Positions 6,354-11,958 of a DNA stretch of 11,958 nucleotides are shown piece by piece (the first letter of the stretch is position 1; each line of letters begins with the position of its first letter). Origin of the DNA: JBOFLG01 sp051657745 (lineage in GTDB: Bacteria; Actinomycetota; Actinomycetes; Actinomycetales; Dermatophilaceae); the NCBI GenBank assembly GCA_051657745.1, contig JBOFLG010000169.1:1-11958 (forward strand), given 5' to 3'. The position numbers and the translations under genes were made by a program. A model generated the notes under the pieces. That model saw nothing but the letters and a program-made list of their open reading frames with translations, was not told the DNA's origin and did not search any database.

Positions 6354-6898
6354 CCGCATCGGTGCTGTGGTTCGCGAACCGTGGGACGGGCATCGTGTTG
6401 CTCGCCCTGATGACGATGACCACGGTGTTCGGCGTGTTGGCCACCCGGCGCACCACCGGGCCGACCTGGCCGCGGTTCGTGACCCAGGGCCTGCACCGCA
6501 CGCTCGCCGGCCTGACGGTGCTTCTTCTCCTGGTCCATGCAGGCTCCGCCGTCGTCGATGAATACGTCGATATCCGCTGGTGGGAGATGTTTGTCCCGAT
6601 CGGCAGCAGCTATCAGCCGTGGTGGCTCGGCGTCGGGTCGCTGGCCCTCGACCTCGTCGTGCTGGTCATGGCGACGTCGCTGTTTCGCAGCCGGTTGCCG
6701 CACCGACTGTGGTCGGCGGTGCACCTCACCGCGTACGCCGCATGGCTGGCAGGGTTGGTGCACGGCATCGGGATCGGCACCGACTCGGGTCGCCCCTGGC
6801 TGGTCGCCGGCTACGCCGTGTCCGGTGCGGCCGTCGCGGCGGCGGCGCTCGTTCGCCTGGTCGACCTCGGGCGAGCCAGACGCCGGTGGTCGACGTGA
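6350..6898 (+). CDS. Ferric-reductase-like transmembrane b-heme protein
   Basis: A 182-residue membrane protein with about five or six hydrophobic helices. Two helices carry heme-ligand patterns of the ferric reductase-like domain: His49-x13-His63 (QGLHRTLAG ... LLVHAG) and His125-x12-His138 (SAVHLTAYA ... LVHGIG), which would hold two stacked b hemes across the membrane. It lacks the FAD/NAD-binding cytosolic domain of full-length ferric reductases and NADPH oxidases, so electrons must come from a partner, most simply the NuoF-like protein and ferredoxin encoded next. The GTG at 6350 is fixed by the 4-nt overlap with the apbE stop. The frame is open further upstream inside apbE, but that part does not look like this family. 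Electron exit would be at the outer face, to an unknown acceptor. MsrQ-like or cytochrome b561-like alternatives are less likely given the neighbours. Confidence 0.88.
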   Translation: MTASVLWFANRGTGIVLLALMTMTTVFGVLATRRTTGPTWPRFVTQGLHRTLAGLTVLLLLVHAGSAVVDEYVDIRWWEMFVPIGSSYQPWWLGVGSLALDLVVLVMATSLFRSRLPHRLWSAVHLTAYAAWLAGLVHGIGIGTDSGRPWLVAGYAVSGAAVAAAALVRLVDLGRARRRWST

Positions 6899-8148
6899 TC
6901 CACCCGGCCAGGTCGGTCGCGGTGACCGTGGGGCCGCTCGTCCTCGCCGGCGCGCGCGATGGCACCGACCTGGCAGCGCACCGGGACCGGGTCGGCGCGC
7001 TGCCCGCCATCCGGCTCCGGCAACTGCTGGCACTGACCCGGGACGCGGCCGTGCGTGGACGCGGTGGCGCTGGGTTTCCGATGGCCCGCAAGCTCCAGAC
7101 CGTCGACCGGTCGCGGGGTCGGATCGGCACCCGTCGGCCGGTGATCGTGATCAACGCCGCCGAGGGCGAACCCGCGAGCGCCAAGGACACCGCACTCCTC
7201 CAGGTAGCGCCTCACCTCGTGCTCGACGGCGCTGTGCTCGCCGCCCGGGCGCTGCGCACCCGCGAGGTGCACATCGTCACGTCGGCGGACCGACCATGGG
7301 GTGCAGCGGCGGTCACCACCGCGCTCACTCAGCGCGACGACGGCGTGTCCTGGCGGCACCAGGTGACCACCGGAGGTTTCGTCTCCGGACAGGCCCGCGC
7401 CGTGGTCGAGCTGCTGTCCGGGCGCGCGAACCTGCCGGTGACTTCCCGAGTACCGGAAGCCGTGCGCGGCATCCGTGGGCGCCCGACACTCGTATCCAAC
7501 GCGGAGTCCCTCGCCCACCTCGCCGCCCTGGTCCGCACCGGCGCCGACGCGTACGCCTCGCTCGGCGCACCCGGTGAGCCGGGGACCACGCTGCTGACCC
7601 TGACCGGCCCACCTGGTGACGACGGGCGATTCCGCGACGTGCGGGTGGTGGAAGTGGCGCACGGCAGCCCGGCGTCCAGCCTGCTCGACGACGATGCGCT
7701 CGAGGCGCCGGTGCTCCTTGGCGGCTTTCATGGCACCTGGCTGGGCCCCGAGCAGGTGCGACGACTCACCTGGTCGGGCACCGCGTCCCACCCCGGAGTG
7801 GCGCTGGGGGCAGGAGTCGTGCTGACCCTGCGCGGCGGCGGCTGCCCGGTGCACGAGACCGCGCGGTACGTCGCCTACTTGGCGGCTCAGAGCGCTCGCC
7901 GGTGCGGTCCGTGCCGGTTCGGTCTCCCCGCGCTCGCCCGCGAGGTGTCGGCGCTCGACGGCGGTGCCGACACCCGTGGCCCCATTCGTGAGTTGGTCGG
8001 CCTGGTCGACGGGCGCGGAGCGTGCGCTCATCCCGACGGCACCGCCCGCCTGGTCCATTCCCTGCTCACCCACCTCGAGGCCGAGGTCGACACCCATCTC
8101 CACGGCGGGTGCAGCTGCGACTCGTCGATGCGAGTGGCCGCCCCATGA
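6895..8148 (+). CDS. NuoF-like (Nuo51/SLBB) flavin and Fe-S oxidoreductase subunit
   Basis: A 417-residue homologue of complex I subunit NuoF, the NADH-oxidising flavoprotein. Visible are the FMN loop GRGGAGFPMARKL (55-67), the acidic nucleotide-site segment VINAAEGEPASAKDT (85-99), VSNAESLAHLA (200-210), an SLBB-like segment (about 250-285), and a cysteine motif RRCGPCRFGLPAL (335-347) with Cys377 further on. Compared with NuoF (SCGxCxPCR...C), the first cluster Cys is Ala334. Cys317, Cys406 or Cys408 might substitute. The C-terminus ends in a Cys pair (GGCSCD). The GTG at 6895 overlaps the preceding stop (GTGA). It is cytosolic and probably passes electrons between a soluble donor, NAD(P)H or the neighbouring ferredoxin, and the b-heme membrane protein. 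It is isolated from nuoE/nuoG, so it is not part of a complex I operon. Family certain, electron donor unproven. Confidence 0.9.
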   Translation: MIHPARSVAVTVGPLVLAGARDGTDLAAHRDRVGALPAIRLRQLLALTRDAAVRGRGGAGFPMARKLQTVDRSRGRIGTRRPVIVINAAEGEPASAKDTALLQVAPHLVLDGAVLAARALRTREVHIVTSADRPWGAAAVTTALTQRDDGVSWRHQVTTGGFVSGQARAVVELLSGRANLPVTSRVPEAVRGIRGRPTLVSNAESLAHLAALVRTGADAYASLGAPGEPGTTLLTLTGPPGDDGRFRDVRVVEVAHGSPASSLLDDDALEAPVLLGGFHGTWLGPEQVRRLTWSGTASHPGVALGAGVVLTLRGGGCPVHETARYVAYLAAQSARRCGPCRFGLPALAREVSALDGGADTRGPIRELVGLVDGRGACAHPDGTARLVHSLLTHLEAEVDTHLHGGCSCDSSMRVAAP

Positions 8149-8363
8149 CCTCGCGACGTACGGATCGACCGCACGTGCTCGTCGTTGACTGGCAGCAGTG
8201 CCAGGCTCACGGCCTGTGCGCCGAACTGCTTCCTGAACGCGTGCTGCTTGACCCGTGGGGATATCCAGTGGTCACCGGAACTGTGGGCGAGGCCTCCCTG
8301 GGTCACGCGCGCGCGGCCGTCACCGCCTGCCCTCGGCAAGCCCTTCGCCTCGACCGCGGGTGA
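8145..8363 (+). CDS. Ferredoxin, [3Fe-4S] type
   Basis: A 72-residue ferredoxin. Its three cysteines follow the actinobacterial single-cluster pattern: Cys-x5-Cys in QQCQAHGLCAELLPE and a distal Cys-Pro in TACPRQALRL. The second position of a [4Fe-4S] motif is replaced, so a [3Fe-4S] cluster is expected, as in ferredoxins that serve cytochrome P450s. No P450 is nearby. The ATG at 8145 overlaps the stop of the NuoF-like gene (ATGA), and the frame is open upstream only as antiphase of that gene. It is the last gene of the coupled operon and is convergent with leuS. It probably shuttles electrons to or from the NuoF-like protein. It could also feed the diiron acyl-ACP desaturase at 1426-2358, which needs a ferredoxin, but that is speculation. 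Confidence 0.88.
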   Translation: MTSRRTDRPHVLVVDWQQCQAHGLCAELLPERVLLDPWGYPVVTGTVGEASLGHARAAVTACPRQALRLDRG

Positions 8364-8458
8364 CCGGGACCGCGGCCCCCACCGACCCCGATCCCCTCCC
8401 CCCAGCGGTGGAGGCCAGCGTCCGCGGGACACAGTCGGGGAAGCGGGCGGGTGGGTGG

Positions 8459-11401
8459 TTACACCGGGACCACGTTGACGACCTTCGGTGCGCGCACCAC
8501 AACGGTGCGGATGCCGTCCGGCACCGACGCTTGGACCTTCGGTGAGGCCAGGGCCAACTCGCGCAGGGCGTCGTCGGTGATGTCGCACGCCACCTCGAGC
8601 CGGTCGCGTACCTTGCCGCCCACCTGCACCACGCAGGTGACGGTGTCATCGACGAGCAGGGCCGGGTCCGCGACCGGAAACGGCTCGTAGACAATGGACG
8701 TGGGGTGGCCGAGCCGCGTCCAGAGCTCCTCGGCGATATGCGGAGCCAATGGCGCGACCATGAGAACCAGTTTCTCGGCGGCCTCTCGAGGGACGCCGCC
8801 GGTGAGCTTGGTGAGCGCGTTGCCCAACTCGGTCAGCCGCGCGATCGCGGTGTTGAACGAGAGGGTGTCGTAGTCGGTGCGCACCGCATCGATGGTGCGG
8901 TGCAGCACTCGGGCCGTGGCGTCGTCGAGCGGCACGTCGACCACCGTGACGGCACCGGTCTCCTCGTCAATGACGTTGCGCCACAGGCGTTGCAGGAAGC
9001 GCTGGCTGCCGATGACGGCACGCGTGTCCCACGGCTTGCTCTGCGCCAGCGGGCCCAGGCCCATCTCGTACAGGCGGAACGTGTCGGCGCCGTACGCGGC
9101 GTACATCTCGTCGGGGCTGACCATGTTCTTCAGTGACTTGCCGATCTTCCCGAACTCCCGGGTCACCGGCTGGCCCTGCCAGCTGAAGGTGCCGTCGGCG
9201 CCCTCCTGCACCTCCGCGGCCTCCACCGGCTGCCCCCGCTCGTCGCGGTAGGCCGCGGCCTGGATGTAGCCCTGGCTGAAGTAGGTGCGGAACGGCTCGG
9301 CACTGCTCAGGTGCCCCAGGTCGTGCAGCACCTTGTGCCAGAAGCGGGCGTAGAGCAGGTGCAGCACGGCGTGCTCGACGCCACCGACATACAGGTCGAC
9401 GCCGCCGGGGTCGCAGGTGCCCGGTGCGGCGCCGGCGACGGGCTCGGGGCGTGGCCCCATCCAGTACGCCTCGTTCTCGGGGTCAACGAGCGCCGCGGCG
9501 TTCTGGGGGTCGAGGTAGCGCAGGTAATACCAGCACGACCCGGCCCAGTTCGGCATCGTGTTGGTCTCGCGGCGATACCGGCGGGTGCCCCGGCCGTCGC
9601 CGAGGTCGAGGACGACGTGCACCCACTCGTCGACCCGGGACAGGGGCGGTTCGGGCTCGCTCGCCGCGTCCTCAGGGTCGTAGGTCTTGGGGCTGTAGTC
9701 GGGAACGTCGGGCAGCTCGACCGGCAGCATCGAGTCGGGGACGCCGTGGGCGGTGCCGTCCTCGTCGAAAACCACGGGGAACGGCTCACCCCAGTAGCGC
9801 TGGCGGCTGAACAGCCAGTCGCGCAGTTTGTAGCTGACGGTGGGGGCGCCGACCCGCGTGGCCTCGAGCCAGGGGGTCATGGCGGCCGTGGCGTCGGCCA
9901 CCCCGAGCCCATCGAGGCTGAGGTCGGCGTTAGCGGAGTTGATGGCCGGCCCTTCGCCGGTGAAGGCGGTGCCCTCGTCGTGCCCGAGCGTGGGCCGCAC
10001 CGTGCGGATGATCGGCAGGTCGAAGGCGGTGGCGAAGTCCCAGTCGCGCTGGTCCTGGCCGGGCACCGCCATGATCGCACCGGTGCCGTAGCCCATGAGG
10101 ACGTAGTCGGCGACAAAGACGGGGATGGTCGTCCCGGTGACCGGGTTGACCGCCCAGCCGCCGGTGAAGACGCCGGTCTTGTCTTTGCCCTCGCTCTGGC
10201 GCTCGACGTCGTTCTTTCGCGAGGCGGCACGTCGGTAGGCGGCCACGGCATCCGTCGGGGTCGCGGCGCCGCCGGTCCAGGCGTCCTGGGTGCCCTCGGG
10301 CCAGGCGCCAGCGGGGACGAGCTCGTCGATGAGCGGGTGCTCGGGGGCGAGCACCATGAAGGTCGCGCCGAAGAGGGTGTCGGGTCGGGTGGTGAAGACC
10401 TCGATACCGGTGCCGGGCGCGGCGGGGACGCCCACGGCGTCGTCGCCGGTCGGGACGCCGTCGGCCAGGACGGGGAAGGTGACCCGGGCGCCGTGGCTTC
10501 GGCCGATCCAGTTGCGCTGCATGGTGGTGACCTTCTCGGGCCAGTCCACGCGGTCCAGGTCGTCGGCGAGCCGGTCGGCGTAGGAGGTGATCCGCATCAT
10601 CCACTGGCGCAGGTTGCGCCGGAACACGGGGAAGTTGCCGCGCTCGGAGCGACCCTCGGTGGTGACCTCCTCGTTCGAGAGCACGGTACCGAGGCCGGGA
10701 CACCAGTTGACCGGCGCCTCGGACGTGTAGGCGAGGCGCTGGGCATCGAGGATTCCGGCGCGCTCGACCTCGGAGAGGTCGTCCCAGCCTCGGCCGTCCT
10801 CGTCGGGCAGGGCGCGGATGCCGCGGCGGTACTCCTCGACGAGTTCGCCGATGGGGCGGGCGCGTCCGGTGCCGCCGTCGGGGCGCTCGGCGTCCGCGTC
10901 GTACCAGGAGTTGAAGATCTGCAGGAAGATCCACTGCGTCCAGCGGTAGTAGTCGGGGTCCATCGTGCGCAGCGAGCGGCGGTCGTCGTGGCCCAGCCCG
11001 AGGCGGCGCAGCTGGCGCGCCATGATGACGATGTTGTCCTCGGTGGTTGTGCGCGGGTGCTGGCCGGTCTGCACGGCGTACTGCTCGGCGGGCAGGCCGA
11101 AGGCGTCGTAGCCCAGGCAGTGCAGGACGTTCTTGCCGAGCATCCGGTGGTAGCGCGCGAAGACGTCGGTGGCGATGTAGCCCAACGGGTGGCCGACGTG
11201 CAGACCGGCGCCGCTCGGGTACGGGAACATGTCGAGCACGAGCAGATGCCCGGCGGAGTGCTCGGCCACACCCTCGGGGTCGGCCCACGGCCCGGCGGGG
11301 TTCGGCGCGTGGTACGTGCCGCGCTCCTCCCAGCGGTCCTGCCAGGCCACCTCGATCTCGCCGGCCAGCTCGGCGGTGTACCGGTGCGGGGTCTCGCTCA
11401 T
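8459..11401 (-). CDS. leuS: Leucyl-tRNA synthetase
   Basis: A full-length 980-residue class I aminoacyl-tRNA synthetase that charges tRNA-Leu. The N-terminal Rossmann fold has MFPYPSGAGLHVGHPLGYIA (58-77) with the HIGH-type sequence HVGH at 68-71. The CP1 editing domain has TTRPDTLFGATFMVLAPEHP (337-356) and GYGTGAIMAVPGQDQRDWDF (437-456). The second catalytic motif is GKIGKSLKN (751-759), with KIGKS in place of KMSKS. An anticodon-binding domain and a C-terminal domain follow. It is longer than E. coli LeuRS (860), with insertions around 170-210 and 575-665, as often seen in actinobacterial forms. The ATG at 11399-11401 is preceded by GAGGA about 4 nt upstream. The 5' leader holds a Leu-codon leader peptide and an intrinsic terminator, so transcription is probably attenuated by leucyl-tRNA supply. 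It stands alone, convergent with the redox operon. Confidence 0.98.
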   Translation of the reverse strand: MSETPHRYTAELAGEIEVAWQDRWEERGTYHAPNPAGPWADPEGVAEHSAGHLLVLDMFPYPSGAGLHVGHPLGYIATDVFARYHRMLGKNVLHCLGYDAFGLPAEQYAVQTGQHPRTTTEDNIVIMARQLRRLGLGHDDRRSLRTMDPDYYRWTQWIFLQIFNSWYDADAERPDGGTGRARPIGELVEEYRRGIRALPDEDGRGWDDLSEVERAGILDAQRLAYTSEAPVNWCPGLGTVLSNEEVTTEGRSERGNFPVFRRNLRQWMMRITSYADRLADDLDRVDWPEKVTTMQRNWIGRSHGARVTFPVLADGVPTGDDAVGVPAAPGTGIEVFTTRPDTLFGATFMVLAPEHPLIDELVPAGAWPEGTQDAWTGGAATPTDAVAAYRRAASRKNDVERQSEGKDKTGVFTGGWAVNPVTGTTIPVFVADYVLMGYGTGAIMAVPGQDQRDWDFATAFDLPIIRTVRPTLGHDEGTAFTGEGPAINSANADLSLDGLGVADATAAMTPWLEATRVGAPTVSYKLRDWLFSRQRYWGEPFPVVFDEDGTAHGVPDSMLPVELPDVPDYSPKTYDPEDAASEPEPPLSRVDEWVHVVLDLGDGRGTRRYRRETNTMPNWAGSCWYYLRYLDPQNAAALVDPENEAYWMGPRPEPVAGAAPGTCDPGGVDLYVGGVEHAVLHLLYARFWHKVLHDLGHLSSAEPFRTYFSQGYIQAAAYRDERGQPVEAAEVQEGADGTFSWQGQPVTREFGKIGKSLKNMVSPDEMYAAYGADTFRLYEMGLGPLAQSKPWDTRAVIGSQRFLQRLWRNVIDEETGAVTVVDVPLDDATARVLHRTIDAVRTDYDTLSFNTAIARLTELGNALTKLTGGVPREAAEKLVLMVAPLAPHIAEELWTRLGHPTSIVYEPFPVADPALLVDDTVTCVVQVGGKVRDRLEVACDITDDALRELALASPKVQASVPDGIRTVVVRAPKVVNVVPV

Positions 11402-11445
11402 CTCGTCCTCGTCGTCATCCGTGCTGGTGGTCGGTCTGCGCCCAC

Positions 11446-11472
11446 AAAAAAACCCCTCGCAGATGGAGGGGT
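11446..11472 (-). terminator. Intrinsic terminator/attenuator in the leuS leader
   Basis: On the minus strand ACCCCTC (11472-11466) pairs perfectly with GAGGGGT (11458-11452) across a 7-nt loop, and T7 overlaps and follows the stem (11452-11446). It lies 45 nt before the leuS start and downstream of the leader ORF. It cannot be the terminator of an upstream gene, because the upstream gene (peroxidase) is on the other strand. The plus-strand reading lacks a U-run. Confidence 0.88.
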
Positions 11473-11498
11473 CGCCGCGCGGGTCGTGGCCGGCGCGG

Positions 11499-11525
11499 CT
11501 AGGTCAGGAGCAGCGGCCTGGTCAT
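11499..11525 (-). CDS. leuS leader peptide MTRPLLLT
   Basis: An 8-codon ORF (ATG ... TAG) with three consecutive Leu codons, CTG CTC CTG, at codons 5-7, 26 nt before the intrinsic terminator in the leuS leader. Ribosome stalling at the Leu codons when charged tRNA-Leu is scarce would be the sensor, as in leu and trp attenuators. The start has no Shine-Dalgarno but follows a -10 hexamer by 7 nt, so translation of a leaderless mRNA is likely. A GC-rich hairpin, GCCGCGC (11499-11493) with GCGCGGC (11480-11474), lies between the leader stop and the terminator. I could not find an unambiguous antiterminator that invades the terminator stem. Confidence 0.82.
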   Translation of the reverse strand: MTRPLLLT

Positions 11526-11532
11526 GCCACCC

Positions 11533-11538
11533 AGGGTA
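11533..11538 (-). promoter_or_regulatory. Candidate -10 hexamer of leuS (leaderless start)
   Basis: TACCCT on the minus strand (11538-11533) fits the actinobacterial TANNNT -10. Exactly 7 nt separate it from the leader-peptide ATG, so the transcript would begin at or next to the start codon. No good -35 is seen 16-18 nt upstream. Confidence 0.5.
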
Positions 11539-11673
11539 GCGCAGTGCCGGCGGATGACGCCGGGCCGACCGTGGCCACGCCCGCACCGCACCCGCTGCAC
11601 CCGGCTCCTGATTCGACAGCCCATCGGTTGTCGCAGGTCACCCCCACTGGTGGCCTGCCCATCGCGGGCCGTG

Positions 11674-11692
11674 TCGTCACCGCATGTGACGA
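11674..11692. promoter_or_regulatory. Perfect 7-5-7 dyad before the peroxidase gene (operator or hairpin)
   Basis: TCGTCAC (11674-11680) and GTGACGA (11686-11692) form a perfect inverted repeat around a 5-nt spacer, ending 7 nt before the ATG at 11700. It could be an operator for a dimeric repressor or an mRNA hairpin at the initiation site. No regulator is encoded beside it. Confidence 0.4.
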
Positions 11693-11699
11693 TGTGCTC

Positions 11700-11958
11700 A
11701 TGACGGCACTCTCCGACTTCAGCGCGACGACCCTCACCGGCCAGGAACGCGCCCTGTCCGAGTACGACGGCAAGGTCGTGCTCGTCGTCAACACGGCGAG
11801 CAAGTGCGGGTTCACCCCACAACTCGAGGGCCTGGAGAAGTTGTACGAAGAACTTCAGGACGACGGGCTCGTGGTGCTCGGCTTCCCGTGCAACCAGTTC
11901 GGCCACCAGGAGCCGGGGAGTGCGGAGGAGATCAGCGACTTCTGTCAGCTCACCTACG
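11700..11958 (+). CDS. Glutathione peroxidase family protein, thioredoxin-type (partial)
   Basis: The first 86 residues of a thioredoxin-fold peroxidase that reduces hydrogen peroxide and organic hydroperoxides. NTASKCGFTPQ (31-41) contains the peroxidatic Cys36, GFPCNQFGHQEPGS (61-74) contains the conserved Gln/Asn-rich loop, and FCQLTY (81-86) contains Cys82. That Cys is at the position of the resolving Cys of non-selenium, thioredoxin-dependent members. The bacterial GPx family is about 160 residues, so about half is outside the window. The ATG at 11700-11702 fits the usual N-terminus; an in-frame GTG at 11694 is possible. No Shine-Dalgarno is visible. It is divergent from leuS, with a dyad just upstream of the start. 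Thioredoxin rather than glutathione as reductant is inferred from Cys82 and the actinobacterial background. Confidence 0.93.
   Translation, partial: MTALSDFSATTLTGQERALSEYDGKVVLVVNTASKCGFTPQLEGLEKLYEELQDDGLVVLGFPCNQFGHQEPGSAEEISDFCQLTY

Noticed and set aside
6811..8103. A 430-codon open frame on the minus strand
   Set aside because: Antisense shadow of the NuoF-like gene, which has clear FMN-loop and Cys motifs and coupled start and stop codons.
8364..8458. Possible bidirectional terminator between the ferredoxin gene and leuS
   Set aside because: Only long-loop or very short GC pairings were found (for example CCACCG/CGGTGG with a ~21-nt loop) and there is no T-run on either strand.
11398..11418. 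A six-codon ORF MTTRTR whose stop overlaps the leuS start
   Set aside because: It could be a coupling ORF, but it has no Shine-Dalgarno of its own and the ACGACGAGGACGAG stretch is better read as the leuS ribosome-binding region.
9311..11539. A 742-codon open frame on the plus strand opposite leuS
   Set aside because: It mirrors leuS in antisense, is rich in Gly/Val/Arg/His as expected from reversed high-GC codons, and has no motif. leuS is beyond doubt on the other strand.
1..11958. CRISPR arrays, insertion sequences, tRNA genes or phage genes
   Set aside because: No regularly spaced repeats, transposase motifs, terminal inverted repeats or tRNA-like cloverleaf sequences were seen on either strand.

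Overview
The window is high-GC DNA with strong G/C third-position bias, GTG starts, 4-nt gene overlaps and actinobacterial regulatory elements (a SAM-IV-like riboswitch and a Leu-codon attenuator). It looks like the chromosome of an actinobacterium, plausibly Micrococcales/Intrasporangiaceae-like; that placement is inference. No mobile element, CRISPR array, rRNA or tRNA gene was seen.

Region 1 (1-2358, minus strand) is a lipid block. A soluble diiron acyl-ACP desaturase is followed after 27 nt by a DegV/FakB-type fatty-acid-binding protein, and after 18 nt by PlsY (cut by the window edge). Together they suggest acyl-chain modification, binding and transfer to glycerol-3-phosphate.

Region 2 (2478-4559, minus strand) holds a SufS-like class V aminotransferase/cysteine desulfurase-like gene. 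It sits behind a SAM-clan (SAM-IV-like) riboswitch, with a plausible promoter placed just upstream of the aptamer. Upstream of that lies a small single-pass, Pro/Thr-rich hypothetical protein with two cysteines.

Region 3 (4649-8363, plus strand) is a five-gene operon in which every junction is a 4-nt ATGA/GTGA overlap: a membrane-anchored proline-rich protein, ApbE (FAD:protein FMN transferase), a ferric-reductase-like b-heme membrane protein, a NuoF-like flavin/Fe-S protein and a 3Fe-4S-type ferredoxin. It reads as a transmembrane electron-transfer module. No FMN-binding-domain acceptor is encoded in it, which is its most puzzling feature.

Region 4 (8459-11538, minus strand) is leuS, convergent with the redox operon. 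Its leader contains an 8-codon ORF with three consecutive Leu codons (MTRPLLLT), an intrinsic terminator, and a -10 hexamer 7 nt before the leader ATG. This is a ready-made leucine attenuator, probably translated from a leaderless transcript.

Region 5 (11674-11958, plus strand) is the start of a thioredoxin-type glutathione peroxidase, divergent from leuS, with a perfect 7-5-7 dyad just before its start codon.

Stretches without genes: 4560-4782 holds the RBS of the small gene and a candidate promoter for the redox operon; 11526-11699 holds the divergent leuS/peroxidase control region; 8364-8458, between convergent genes, has no convincing terminator.
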